Shown here piece after piece: positions 17,509-26,075 of a DNA stretch of 64,000 nt (positions within the stretch are counted from its first letter, which is position 1; every line of letters begins with the position of its first letter). Made by a program: the position numbers and the translations under genes. Below the pieces are notes generated by a model. It was not told the DNA's origin and did not search any database. It saw only the letters and a program-made list of their open reading frames with translations. The DNA is taken from positions 1,798,001 through 1,862,000 of the forward strand of contig CBDCEL010000004.1 of the NCBI GenBank assembly GCA_965215845.1, given 5' to 3'. The DNA is from Aurantibacter_A sp965215845 (GTDB taxonomy: Bacteria > Bacteroidota > Bacteroidia > Flavobacteriales > Flavobacteriaceae).

Positions 17509-18267
17509 ATGGTTACAGCGGCCATTGTTTTGTATCATAATGAGGAAAAGGTTCTTTCTGACGCCATAAACAGTTTTCTGAACAGCCCTGTTCAAAAACA
17601 CCTTTTTCTGATTGATAACTCGAAGGATGACAACCTCAAAAAATTTGCGGGTTCAGAAGAAATAACTTATATCAATACGGGTAAGAACCTCGGTTTTGGT
17701 GGGGGCCATAATGCCATAATGGACAGGCTGAAAGAAAATTCCCATTTTCACTTAATACTCAACCCCGATGCTTATTTCGCCTCAGATGTTTTACCTTTGT
17801 TGGTGGAGCAACTGAAAATCAGGGAGTCAGTGGGGCTTATAGCACCAAAAATTCTGTATCCGAATGGGGATTTTCAAAAATCAATAAGAAGATTCCCAAA
17901 GTTTTTTGATTTGCTCGTCAGAAGGGTTCCCGGTATGAATCGCTTGTTCAGGAAAGCTTTTGAACGCGGCAACTACCTTAACCAAAATTTGGACGATCCC
18001 CTAGAGGTCGATGCCGTTTCTGGATGTTTTCAACTGTATAGAACCGAGACCTTTCTGCGGGTTAAAGGTTTTGATGAACGATTCTTTATGTATATGGAAG
18101 ATTTGGACATTTGTAGAAGGGTCCATGAAATGGGGGATAAGATTCTATATTATCCATCTGTTGAAGTGTATCATCGTTCGGAATACGGCTCAAAGAAAAG
18201 CATGAAACTTTTATGGGCCCATATAAAATCAATGATTCAGTATTTTTTAAAATGGAACTTTAACTAA
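17509..18267 (+). CDS. GT2-family glycosyltransferase (WbbL-like)
   Basis: 252 residues: TAAIVLYHNEE first strand, FLIDNSKDD, NLGFGGGHNAIM (the GFGxxxN donor-loop motif of this group), LILNPDAYF (DxD-like NPD), and VSGCFQLYRTETF followed by FFMYMEDLDICRR. The last motif with EDxDxCxR is typical of rhamnosyltransferases such as WbbL. It probably adds rhamnose made by the rfb genes of this locus. It starts 25 bases after the previous glycosyltransferase and ends five bases before the GTG of the WecA-like gene. Confidence 0.88.
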   Translation: MVTAAIVLYHNEEKVLSDAINSFLNSPVQKHLFLIDNSKDDNLKKFAGSEEITYINTGKNLGFGGGHNAIMDRLKENSHFHLILNPDAYFASDVLPLLVEQLKIRESVGLIAPKILYPNGDFQKSIRRFPKFFDLLVRRVPGMNRLFRKAFERGNYLNQNLDDPLEVDAVSGCFQLYRTETFLRVKGFDERFFMYMEDLDICRRVHEMGDKILYYPSVEVYHRSEYGSKKSMKLLWAHIKSMIQYFLKWNFN

Positions 18268-18271
18268 ATAG

Positions 18272-19465
18272 GTGTACTTCCTAGAAACTGCCATATTAGT
18301 GTCTTTAGGGGCTTTTGTGCTCACTTATCTCACCATACCCAAAATTATCGGTGTTGTAGAGTATCGTCGCTTGACAGATGATCCGAACAGACGTAGTTCG
18401 CATGCTATGAGAACCCCGACCTTGGGTGGGGTCTCCTTTTTCTATACCCTCATATTTGCCTTGTTTTTCATTCGCGGTCACGATGGCTTTGACGAGGCCA
18501 TGTATATAATCCCCGGGCTCACGATTCTGTTTATAGTTGGCCTTAAAGATGATCTCGTGGTTATTTCACCAGGCGCCAAGCTGGCCGCCCAGGTTTTTGC
18601 GGTCGCATTCATTTTAGTGAATCCCAGTTTTACGATCGACTCCTTAAATGGTTTCTTGAACATCAACGAAATTCCCTACTATCTATATCTTTTTATCGCG
18701 GGTTTTATGATGTTGACCATTATTAATTCGTACAACTTGATCGATGGTATTGATGGTCTTGCCTCGGTGGTCGGAATGGTCATTATGGTCATTTATACTA
18801 CCATATTCTATCTAAGTGAGGAATACTTCTTTGCATTATTGGCCATTACTATGAATGCCAGCCTGATGGCCTTTTTGGGTTTTAACCTTTCATCGGACAA
18901 AAAAATATTCATGGGTGATACCGGCTCTCTTATGGTAGGCTTCGTGATAAGTATTCTGACCCTGAAATTTTTGGCGCTCAAGCCTACCGATTATACTGAA
19001 CTTCCTTTTTTGCTTGAAAATGCCCCCTTGATTGCCATTAGTATCCTGATTGTCCCTCTTTTTGATACGGCCAGGGTGTTCGCCATAAGAATAGCGAATA
19101 AAAAAGCCCCTTTTTCCCCTGATCGTAATCACACACATCACGTTTTGATCGATTATTGGGGGTTGACACATAAGCAGGCCAGCTTTATCATAGGATGTTT
19201 TAATCTACTCTTTGTGATGCTATTTATCGTACTAGGTAGCGCAGCCAAGAATCTGGGCATGGCCATTATGTTGGTTTCAGTGGTAATTGCCCTGAGCTAC
19301 GTGTTCTTCAAATACAATTACAACTTCACCACCTTGAAACAGAAGATTCTATTACGACGAAAGGTAGACAAGATCAAGGGCAAGGCCAAAGGATTTGAGA
19401 GCAACGGAAGGGTGAACATCAAAAAAGAGACGGAAGACAGGGTTCATGAGGAAGAATTACCTTGA
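18272..19465 (+). CDS. undecaprenyl-phosphate sugar-1-phosphate transferase (WecA/MraY family, GT4)
   Basis: 397 residues, about 10-11 membrane helices. Family motifs in order: TDDPNRRSSHAMRTPTLGG (35-53), the LKDD at 91-94, NLIDGIDGL (155-163), MGDTGS (214-219) and the cytoplasmic DRNHTHH (284-290) loop that distinguishes this family. It transfers a sugar-1-phosphate (GlcNAc or similar) from UDP-sugar to undecaprenyl phosphate and so starts the repeat unit. The start is GTG 18272; no better ATG precedes the DDPN motif. The 45-residue C-terminal tail is highly charged. It stands right after three glycosyltransferases. Confidence 0.92.
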   Translation: MYFLETAILVSLGAFVLTYLTIPKIIGVVEYRRLTDDPNRRSSHAMRTPTLGGVSFFYTLIFALFFIRGHDGFDEAMYIIPGLTILFIVGLKDDLVVISPGAKLAAQVFAVAFILVNPSFTIDSLNGFLNINEIPYYLYLFIAGFMMLTIINSYNLIDGIDGLASVVGMVIMVIYTTIFYLSEEYFFALLAITMNASLMAFLGFNLSSDKKIFMGDTGSLMVGFVISILTLKFLALKPTDYTELPFLLENAPLIAISILIVPLFDTARVFAIRIANKKAPFSPDRNHTHHVLIDYWGLTHKQASFIIGCFNLLFVMLFIVLGSAAKNLGMAIMLVSVVIALSYVFFKYNYNFTTLKQKILLRRKVDKIKGKAKGFESNGRVNIKKETEDRVHEEELP

Positions 19466-19623
19466 CTTTTGGATATTTCAAAGAGAATTATTTTATCTGA
19501 AGACGTTTGCCCCAATAACCCCGCTGTTGACCTGAATTATTTTGTGTCATTTCGATTCATGGCTACATTTGTCATCCCGATTTTCAATGGAACTGAAATA
19601 AACCATTTAGCTTAAACTACAGC

Positions 19624-20610
19624 ATGAAAAAAGTTTTGATTACCGGCGCTGCCGGATTTTTGGGATCTCATCTTTGTGACCGATTTATAAAGGAAGGTTT
19701 CCACGTAATTGCAATGGACAACCTGATAACGGGTGACTTAAGAAACATTGAGCACCTTTTCAAGCTTGAAAATTTCGAATATTACCATCACGACGTCACC
19801 AAGTTCGTTCATGTTCCTGGCAATTTGGATTATATACTGCATTTTGCGTCACCTGCCAGTCCGATAGACTATTTGAAGATTCCGATTCAAACTCTAAAAG
19901 TTGGTGCGTTGGGCACCCATAATTTGCTTGGTCTGGCCAAGGAAAAGAAGGCCCGGATTTTAATTGCTTCCACTTCAGAGATTTATGGCGACCCATTGGT
20001 GCATCCGCAGACCGAAGAGTATTATGGTAATGTGAATACCATAGGGCCAAGAGGAGTATACGATGAAGCGAAGCGATTTCAAGAATCCATAACCATGGCG
20101 TACCACCGTTTTCATGGTATCGAAACGCGAATAGTGCGTATTTTTAATACCTATGGGCCTAGAATGCGCTTGAACGACGGTCGGGTAATTCCGGCATTTA
20201 TGGGCCAAGCACTGCGCGGTGAGGATCTCACCGTCTTCGGAGACGGTTCGCAAACACGTTCATTCTGCTATGTAGATGATGAAGTGGAGGGTATTTACAG
20301 ATTATTGATGAGCGATTATAGCGACCCGGTGAATATTGGTAATCCGAATGAAATTACGATCAAAGACTTCGCCGAGGAAATCATAAAACTTACAGGAACC
20401 GAACAAAAGATTATCTATAAGCCCTTGCCCCAAGACGATCCTTTGGTGAGACAGCCCGATATCACTAGGGCCAAGGAAATACTTGGGTGGGAGCCCAAGG
20501 TGGGTCGGGCAGAGGGAATGCAAAAGACCTTTGACTATTTCAAGTCACTTTCCAAAGAGGATTTGTTAAAAACGGAGCATCGCGACTTTAGTGATCGCAA
20601 TAAAAACTAG
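19624..20610 (+). CDS. UDP-glucuronate decarboxylase (UDP-xylose synthase)
   Basis: 328 residues of an extended short-chain dehydrogenase: TGAAGFLGSH (7-16), HFASPASP, STSEIYGDP (116-124) and the GPRGVYDEAKR segment with Tyr146/Lys150 and Arg151. That last motif, with MDNL near residue 31, is diagnostic for UXS-type decarboxylases that turn UDP-glucuronic acid into UDP-xylose, rather than plain epimerases. Its presence suggests xylose in the polymer. No UDP-glucose dehydrogenase is in the window, so UDP-glucuronate must come from elsewhere. It closes the polysaccharide locus. Confidence 0.9.
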   Translation: MKKVLITGAAGFLGSHLCDRFIKEGFHVIAMDNLITGDLRNIEHLFKLENFEYYHHDVTKFVHVPGNLDYILHFASPASPIDYLKIPIQTLKVGALGTHNLLGLAKEKKARILIASTSEIYGDPLVHPQTEEYYGNVNTIGPRGVYDEAKRFQESITMAYHRFHGIETRIVRIFNTYGPRMRLNDGRVIPAFMGQALRGEDLTVFGDGSQTRSFCYVDDEVEGIYRLLMSDYSDPVNIGNPNEITIKDFAEEIIKLTGTEQKIIYKPLPQDDPLVRQPDITRAKEILGWEPKVGRAEGMQKTFDYFKSLSKEDLLKTEHRDFSDRNKN

Positions 20611-20964
20611 CCAAAGAGCGGATAGTTGCTCAGTTTTAAAGCTGGATTTCAATTCCTCACAAAAACTCCTCCATAAAACGAAAAATCCAACCAATATAAC
20701 GCCTTAAGAGCATAAACGAAATCGTATACGATTTTTATAAAACTTAAGTAACACGGCGTACGATCGATAAACGACCTATTTCTTATCGCTGCCGAGCAAA
20801 TTTCACATGTCTTCAAATCCATCCCTGCCGACCTACGATGTTTTCATCCATTTTGATTGAAATCGGGTGTGCACAATAAACAAAGTGCCGGGCCTCATAA
20901 AAATATTAATTGCCAAAAGAGCCATTTTTTAGGATTAGGTTTACTTTTGCCGAAACTTCAATAA
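20611..20964 (+). other. intergenic region between polysaccharide locus and purD
   Basis: 354 bases without a plausible gene. Near its start is a weak, interrupted stem (AAAACT/AGTTTT and GAGC/GCTC arms, about 20603-20658) without a T-run. Its end holds the purD promoter box at 20942-20949. I see no RNA gene or riboswitch fold that I can support, although purine genes are riboswitch targets in other phyla. Confidence 0.5.
20942..20949 (+). promoter_or_regulatory. -7 box (TACTTTTG) for purD
   Basis: Full TAnnTTTG match; predicted start near 20954 and a leader of about 11 bases before ATG 20965. A TTG at 20910-20912 is 29 bases away, longer than usual. Confidence 0.5.
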
Positions 20965-22236
20965 ATGAATATTCTCATTCTTGGCTCGGGAGGTAGGGAA
21001 CACACCATTGCCTGGAAGTTAAAACAAAGCCCTAGATGCGAAAGACTCTACGTCGCACCGGGAAATGCGGGAACCTCTCAAATAGCCACTAACATACCAA
21101 TCGGTGTCAATGACTTCGAATTGATTGGGGAAGCGGTGATTGCAAATGGAATCGACTTGGTTGTGGTAGGCCCTGAAGACCCGTTGGTCAATGGGATTCA
21201 TGATTATTTTCTCGAGAATGAAAAATTGAGCCAAATACCGGTTATCGGTCCGCGTAAGGCGGCGGCACAATTGGAGGGAAGCAAAGAATTCGCCAAACAA
21301 TTTATGAAGCGACATAAGATACCTACTGCGGCATATCGAAGCTTTACGGTGGAGAATCTTAATGAGGGCTTAACATTTCTTGAGGCCCAGAAGCCGCCTT
21401 ATGTGCTGAAAGCAGACGGTTTGGCAGCGGGTAAAGGGGTGTTGATCCTGAACGACCTTCTTGATGCCAAAAGGGAATTGAAGGCCATGTTGACCGAGGC
21501 AAAGTTTGGTGCGGCCAGCAATACGGTTGTTATCGAGGAGTTTCTTTCCGGAATCGAGCTAAGTGTTTTTGTGCTTACTGATGGCGAAGATTATATGGTT
21601 CTGCCTACCGCAAAAGACTATAAACGGATTGGTGAGGGAGATACAGGCTTAAATACAGGCGGTATGGGCTCGATTTCGCCGGTTCCTTTTGCCGATGACC
21701 ATTTCATGAAGAAAGTGCACGAGAGGGTCGTAAAACCCACCGTACAGGGCTTGAAAAGTGATGCCTTACCATACAAAGGCTTTATTTTTATCGGCTTGAT
21801 CAAGGTTGACAATGATCCATATGTCATCGAATACAACGTCCGTATGGGCGACCCTGAGACCGAAGTGGTCATTCCGAGGGTCAAAAGCGATTTGGCAGAG
21901 GTGTTTCAGGCAGTTGCCGACCAAAAGTTGGGCAGTATCGACCTTGTAATCGACGAAAGGGCGGCAACCACGGTAATGGCCGTTTCAGGGGGTTACCCAA
22001 AAGCCTACGAAAAAGGCAAGGAGATCTTCGGTCTGGAGAACATAGAAGATTCCATCGTCTTCCATGCCGGAACGACGATTCGAAATGACAAAGTAGTAAC
22101 AAATGGCGGTCGGGTCATGGCACTAACTTCTTTTGGAGCCGACTTCAGGGAAGCTTTGGGGAAATCCTATGAAAACATGGGAAAATTACATTTCGAGAAA
22201 ATAAACTATCGCAAAGACATTGGGTTCGACCTGTAA
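20965..22236 (+). CDS. purD: phosphoribosylamine--glycine ligase
   Basis: Second step of de novo purine synthesis: joins phosphoribosylamine and glycine using ATP to give GAR. 423 residues, normal for PurD. ATP-grasp protein with N-terminal ILGSGGREHTIAWKL, GPEDPLVNGI, the KADGLAAGKGV loop, and YNVRMGDPETEV carrying the metal ligands. The C-terminal segment has VMAVSGGYP and the expected closing domain. It stands alone on the plus strand with its own short-leader promoter. Confidence 0.96.
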   Translation: MNILILGSGGREHTIAWKLKQSPRCERLYVAPGNAGTSQIATNIPIGVNDFELIGEAVIANGIDLVVVGPEDPLVNGIHDYFLENEKLSQIPVIGPRKAAAQLEGSKEFAKQFMKRHKIPTAAYRSFTVENLNEGLTFLEAQKPPYVLKADGLAAGKGVLILNDLLDAKRELKAMLTEAKFGAASNTVVIEEFLSGIELSVFVLTDGEDYMVLPTAKDYKRIGEGDTGLNTGGMGSISPVPFADDHFMKKVHERVVKPTVQGLKSDALPYKGFIFIGLIKVDNDPYVIEYNVRMGDPETEVVIPRVKSDLAEVFQAVADQKLGSIDLVIDERAATTVMAVSGGYPKAYEKGKEIFGLENIEDSIVFHAGTTIRNDKVVTNGGRVMALTSFGADFREALGKSYENMGKLHFEKINYRKDIGFDL

Positions 22237-22306
22237 CACTTAGCTAAGAACCTTCAAAATAGAGGAATGCAGCACAGGCCGGTCGAAAGATGGATGCAAT
22301 CGGGGC

Positions 22307-22531
22307 TTATAGATACGAGTGGGAAGAAATTGTCTTGTCCTCTTCGCCGTTATCGTCGAATTTCTTGAGTTGCAACATCCAATAAACAAAGGCGACAAAA
22401 CCAAGTATGAACAATATCCAATTTACCGTATTTGAAGCCCACCAGTTAGACATAAAGCGAAAAAAGTCGTACGGCCAGAAAAGATAATTCACGAAAAGAT
22501 CTTCGATTCCTTCAAAAAATGTGCGCCACAT
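22307..22531 (-). CDS. small membrane protein, DUF6341 type
   Basis: 74 residues: an amphipathic N-terminus (FFEGIEDLFVNYLF), one strong transmembrane helix about residues 36-52 (VNWILFILGFVAFVYW), and an acidic tail FDDNGEEDKTISSHSYL. I recognise it as the Flavobacteria-specific DUF6341 family, commonly found between purD and a DUF6427 gene as here. Function is unknown. It is divergent from DUF6427 and has its own promoter at 22589-22618. Confidence 0.8.
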   Translation of the reverse strand: MWRTFFEGIEDLFVNYLFWPYDFFRFMSNWWASNTVNWILFILGFVAFVYWMLQLKKFDDNGEEDKTISSHSYL

Positions 22532-22575
22532 AGGTTTTAATTTAGTTTTGGGTCTTCGATTAGGCCCACTGCTAC

Positions 22576-22583
22576 TATCTTTG
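22576..22583 (+). promoter_or_regulatory. -7 box (TATCTTTG) for the DUF6427 gene
   Basis: Full TAnnTTTG match 25 bases before ATG 22609. A second match, TAGTTTTG, lies at 22543-22550. The region is overlapped by the divergent promoter of DUF6341. Confidence 0.5.
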
Positions 22584-22588
22584 AACTA

Positions 22589-22618
22589 CAAAAGTATAAA
22601 ATCTAAAGATGATTTCAA
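22589..22618 (-). promoter_or_regulatory. promoter for DUF6341 (TTG-N19-TACTTTTG)
   Basis: On the minus strand TTG (22618-22616), 19 bases, then TACTTTTG (22596-22589): both consensus elements at correct spacing. The -33 element lies inside the first codons of the divergent DUF6427 gene. Leader of about 50 bases. Confidence 0.65.
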
Positions 22619-23550
22619 GCTTTTTCGGGAAAACAAAACCAATAAACTACATCGTTCTACTGGGTTTTCTATTCTTATTCTATTTGGGGGTTCAATTCTT
22701 GGCCCAGGAACAGTCTTACGATCTGTCAGGGGTAATTTTGCAGATTTTGGTCTTGGCAATACTACTGTTCAGTTTTTTTGTGATCAATTTTGTGGTCAAA
22801 CGCAACAAAATAACGGGCAACAACTCTTTTTCTTTGCTTTTCTACGTCTTGTTGATCGTACTCTTTCCAGAAACACTGCTCGATAACTACGCGATCGGCT
22901 GCAGCTTTTTCCTGCTATTGGCCCTAAGACGACTTATAAGCATTCGCTCCATGAAAAATATCAAGCTCAAGATTTTTGATGCCACATTATGGATCGCCGT
23001 TGCCAGCCTATGCTATAACTGGGCGATCTTGTATTTGCTTTTGGTCTTGGCGGCGATTTATATCTATGAACCAAAGAATATCAGAAACTGGCTGGTGCCC
23101 TTGGCCGGGTTGTTTGTTTTTTTTATGATACTCTATTCGGTCACGATACTGGCAGGAAATTCGAATTTTCTGTTCGAGCACTATAAATTCCAGTTAAACC
23201 TTGATTCAATACGCTTTGTTGATTTGGCGAAAAGTGGCCGACGAATCGTTTATGTTGTGCTGATTTCGATTACCGGACTATTGTCATTCTTAAAACTATC
23301 AAAAGTCGGTGTTGGTAAGATTGTGACCTTGCGATTGATTGCACTTTCTTTTATCATAGGGCTTGTTTTGGAAGTTCTGATGTCTGGCCCTGACCACCAT
23401 CCACTGATGGTCACCTTTTTTCCGGCCGTTATTTTCCTGACGAATTACATCGAATCGGTCAAGAAAGCCAATATCAAGGAACTTCTATTGATGGTCGCCG
23501 TAGCCTTACCTTTTCTGGTGCTTGGCGTCAGTTTGCTAATCGGCAAATAA
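22609..23550 (+). CDS. polytopic membrane protein, DUF6427 type
   Basis: 313 residues with about 8-9 hydrophobic helices and few charged loops, starting MISSFFGKTKPINYI, which I recognise as the DUF6427 family of Flavobacteriia. No catalytic motif is visible. The strict neighbourhood with purD, DUF6341 and DUF4254 suggests a shared, possibly envelope-related role, but nothing in the sequence assigns it. The promoter of the next gene lies over its last codons. Confidence 0.8.
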   Translation: MISSFFGKTKPINYIVLLGFLFLFYLGVQFLAQEQSYDLSGVILQILVLAILLFSFFVINFVVKRNKITGNNSFSLLFYVLLIVLFPETLLDNYAIGCSFFLLLALRRLISIRSMKNIKLKIFDATLWIAVASLCYNWAILYLLLVLAAIYIYEPKNIRNWLVPLAGLFVFFMILYSVTILAGNSNFLFEHYKFQLNLDSIRFVDLAKSGRRIVYVVLISITGLLSFLKLSKVGVGKIVTLRLIALSFIIGLVLEVLMSGPDHHPLMVTFFPAVIFLTNYIESVKKANIKELLLMVAVALPFLVLGVSLLIGK

Positions 23551-23561
23551 GGGTATCTTTG
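23532..23561 (+). promoter_or_regulatory. promoter (TTTG-N18-TATCTTTG) for DUF4254
   Basis: TTTG 23532-23535, 18-base spacer, TATCTTTG 23554-23561. It overlaps the end of the DUF6427 gene and places the start point near 23566, which decides for ATG 23580 as the DUF4254 start over the in-frame TTG at 23559. Confidence 0.65.
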
Positions 23562-23579
23562 CCAAAACAATACGAAATT

Positions 23580-24182
23580 ATGTTCAGCGCCCACGCCTTT
23601 GCCATTTTTGAGGAAAGCATAGAGAAATATCATATTATCGACAATGTTTACCAGAGTTTTGAGAATCCCTACCCCTCCGATGGCATTGATTTCCTATTGT
23701 ATCGAAAGAATTGGATAGACACCGTTCAATGGCATTATGAAGATATCATCCGCGACCCTGAAATCGACCCTGTTGCCGCACTTGACCTTAAGCGAAAAAT
23801 CGATGCCAGCAACCAAGATCGTACAGATTTGGTCGAATACATCGACAGTTACTTCCTAAAAAAATACCAATCGGTTGAAATCAAGGCAGAGGCCGTCATC
23901 AATACGGAAAGTCCGGCTTGGGCAATCGACCGCTTGTCCATTTTGGCCCTCAAAATCTATCATATGCGCGAAGAGGCTGAACGTACCGATGCATCGGCCG
24001 AACATATTGAAAAGTGTACTCAGAAGCTCAACGTGCTTCTTGAGCAGAAGAAAGATCTTTCCACCGCCATAGACCAGTTGTTGGCCGATATTGAGTCAGG
24101 TAACAAATACATGAAGGTCTACAAACAGATGAAGATGTACAATGACGAGGAATTAAATCCCGTGTTGCGTGGCACGAAGTGA
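23580..24182 (+). CDS. DUF4254 family protein
   Basis: 200-residue soluble, helix-rich protein of the DUF4254 family, seen by the motifs WHYEDIIRDP, the conserved ESPAWAIDRLSILALKIYHM stretch and NKYMKVYKQMKMYNDEELNP. Function is unknown; members usually sit next to a family 9 glycosyltransferase as here, with which it overlaps by 14 bases. The start at ATG 23580 is chosen because the promoter box ends at 23561. Confidence 0.85.
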   Translation: MFSAHAFAIFEESIEKYHIIDNVYQSFENPYPSDGIDFLLYRKNWIDTVQWHYEDIIRDPEIDPVAALDLKRKIDASNQDRTDLVEYIDSYFLKKYQSVEIKAEAVINTESPAWAIDRLSILALKIYHMREEAERTDASAEHIEKCTQKLNVLLEQKKDLSTAIDQLLADIESGNKYMKVYKQMKMYNDEELNPVLRGTK

Positions 24183-25224
24183 AAACGAGGTTTCCCATAT
24201 TCTTGTCATCCGCTTATCGGCCATGGGAGATGTGGCAATGACCATTCCGGTTCTAAAAACCATTTCCTCCAGATATCCTCACATAAGAATTACGGTACTG
24301 ACACGTAAGTTCTTTGAACCGATTTTTAGACAAGTATCCAATGTCAATGTTTTTCCTGCCGATGTAAAGGGAAAGCACAAGGGTCTCCTCGGTCTTTGGC
24401 GTTTAAATCGAGAACTGAAAAAGCTCGATATCGATGCTGTGGCCGACCTACACAATGTACTGCGGAGTAATATTTTAAAAGTGTTTTTTCGGTTTTTCGG
24501 GATTCGTTTCGTTCAAATTGACAAGGGACGTTCTGAGAAAAAGGCACTTACTGCTAAAAGGAGTAAGGTCTTCAAGCCTTTAAAATCAACGTTTCAGAGA
24601 TATGCCGATGTTTTTGATGCGCTTGGATTTCCCTTGGATCTGTCAAATTTGGAACTTTTGGAAAAACTCCCACTTCCAAACGATGCCGGGCCGATATCAG
24701 CGGACAATGCCAAAATTAGAATCGGAATTGCCCCCTTCGCTGCTTTTCAGGGAAAAATGTATCCTCTGCACTTCATGGAAAAAGTGGTTGAACAACTGAA
24801 TGAGAATAGTGCTTATCGGCTCTTTTTCTTTGGCGGGGGCACTGAGGAAGGCAAATGGCTGGGAAAATGGGAAACCCGATTCGAAAATGGATTCAACTGT
24901 GCGGGAAAGTTTTCTTTTCAAGAAGAACTGGCCCTGATTTCCAATTTAGACCTTATGCTCTCAATGGACAGTGGCAATGGGCACTTGGCTGCAATGTACG
25001 GTATTCCGGTAGTGACCTTATGGGGTGTTACCCATCCCTATGCCGGATTTTCTCCTTTTGGTCAAAATTCTGACAATTGGCTATTGGCCGATAGAAAAAA
25101 ATATCCCCTCATTCCTACTTCCGTCTATGGAAATAAAATACCACCGGGCTACGAAAAAGCAATGGAATCCATACCTCCCGAAGAGGTTGTGCTTAATATA
25201 GAAAGTGTTTTGGGTAGAAAGTAA
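24169..25224 (+). CDS. family 9 glycosyltransferase (heptosyltransferase-like)
   Basis: 351 residues. N-terminal ILVIRLSAMGDVAMTIPVL is the family hallmark (RxxxxGD); residues about 180-260 begin the second Rossmann domain (GIAPFAAFQGKMYP), and MSMDSGNGHLAAMYGIPVVTLWG contains the DSGxxH donor site. Members add heptose or other sugars to the LPS core or related glycolipids at the cytoplasmic face. The start is GTG 24169, overlapping the DUF4254 gene; no other start precedes the first strand. Donor sugar is not determined. Confidence 0.88.
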   Translation: MARSENEVSHILVIRLSAMGDVAMTIPVLKTISSRYPHIRITVLTRKFFEPIFRQVSNVNVFPADVKGKHKGLLGLWRLNRELKKLDIDAVADLHNVLRSNILKVFFRFFGIRFVQIDKGRSEKKALTAKRSKVFKPLKSTFQRYADVFDALGFPLDLSNLELLEKLPLPNDAGPISADNAKIRIGIAPFAAFQGKMYPLHFMEKVVEQLNENSAYRLFFFGGGTEEGKWLGKWETRFENGFNCAGKFSFQEELALISNLDLMLSMDSGNGHLAAMYGIPVVTLWGVTHPYAGFSPFGQNSDNWLLADRKKYPLIPTSVYGNKIPPGYEKAMESIPPEEVVLNIESVLGRK

Positions 25225-25233
25225 AAGTCTTTT

Positions 25234-25851
25234 CTATAGTGCCGCTTGTTTGTTTTCGATAGATTTCAAGAAGAATCGCAGTTGTGACATGAACCGATAC
25301 TTTCGAGCGCTTGGGGCCGTTTCTACCATCAAGGTTCTTACGCCCATAAAAGCGCTCATTATAAAAAGAGCGGCAGCTTCGGCATCAGCATGACGATCTA
25401 AATGACCTTCGAATTTTCCTTTTTGAATGGTAGATACGAGGTTGACTTCCCATATTCTGACAATATCGTTGAGGTGCTTCATGATTTTCTCGTTTCTTCC
25501 ATTGAATTCTGAAATAAAGTTGCCTAATGCAAAACCAAAATCCCATTGATTATGGACTGCCGTTTCAAGGGCATCATCAAAACATTTTAATATCAGGTCA
25601 CAGGTGTTGTCGTGGCCTTCGATAGGCTCGATCAGCATACTGTAAACCCTTCTTACCAACAGATTCTCGATAATTTGTATAAAGAAATCCTCTTTAGAAT
25701 CGAAATGGTAGTAAAATGCTCCCTTCGAAAGATCGAGTTCCTTAAGAATGTCATCGACACTGGTATTGTAATATCCGTTTTTGTAGAAAAGCTCAAGCCC
25801 GGCGACTTGCATCCGTTGCATGGTGGCCATGCGTTTTAAAGTTTTATCCAT
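25234..25851 (-). CDS. TetR/AcrR-family transcriptional regulator
   Basis: 205 residues. The N-terminal HTH is clear: GLELFYKNGYYNTSVDDIL...LDLSKGAFYYHFDSKEDFF, with the canonical GAFYYHF recognition-helix end. The remainder is the all-helical ligand-binding and dimerisation domain. It is on the same strand downstream of the arsenosugar-type genes, 224 bases after arsS. Palindromic sequences at 25871-25886 (just upstream of its ATG) and 26000-26015 are candidate operators, suggesting autoregulation. The inducer is not evident. Confidence 0.9.
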   Translation of the reverse strand: MDKTLKRMATMQRMQVAGLELFYKNGYYNTSVDDILKELDLSKGAFYYHFDSKEDFFIQIIENLLVRRVYSMLIEPIEGHDNTCDLILKCFDDALETAVHNQWDFGFALGNFISEFNGRNEKIMKHLNDIVRIWEVNLVSTIQKGKFEGHLDRHADAEAAALFIMSAFMGVRTLMVETAPSARKYRFMSQLRFFLKSIENKQAAL

Positions 25852-25870
25852 GATTTCAAGATTTGGGTTA

Positions 25871-25886
25871 AACCGACCGTTGGGTC
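25871..25886. promoter_or_regulatory. imperfect palindrome, candidate TetR operator
   Basis: AACCGACCGTTGGGTC, 20 bases upstream of the regulator's ATG, shares 11 of 16 positions with the better palindrome at 26000-26015. Confidence 0.3.
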
Positions 25887-25999
25887 ATATAACAAGAACT
25901 TGGGGATTCACGCCTTTTTATGGATGAGGGGATGTCTTGCCAAAAAAATCGTTGAAATGCACAAATAGACGAATAATGCATAAAAGCGTGGAAATTACA

Positions 26000-26015
26000 G
26001 ACCGACGAGTCGGTC
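26000..26015. promoter_or_regulatory. palindrome GACCGAC-GA-GTCGGTC, candidate TetR operator
   Basis: Perfect 7-base arms around a 2-base centre in the 224-base gap between arsS and the TetR gene. Size and symmetry fit TetR-family operators. The binding protein is inferred from proximity only. Confidence 0.45.
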
Positions 26016-26075
26016 AAACTTATCGATGAAATACAGGGGAATAAGTTGGGAAAATACCTTTTTTGGTAAAAAAGA

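Noticed and set aside
22521..22886. 121-residue plus-strand frame overlapping DUF6427
   Set aside because: Out of frame with the membrane protein that clearly starts at 22609; no family features.
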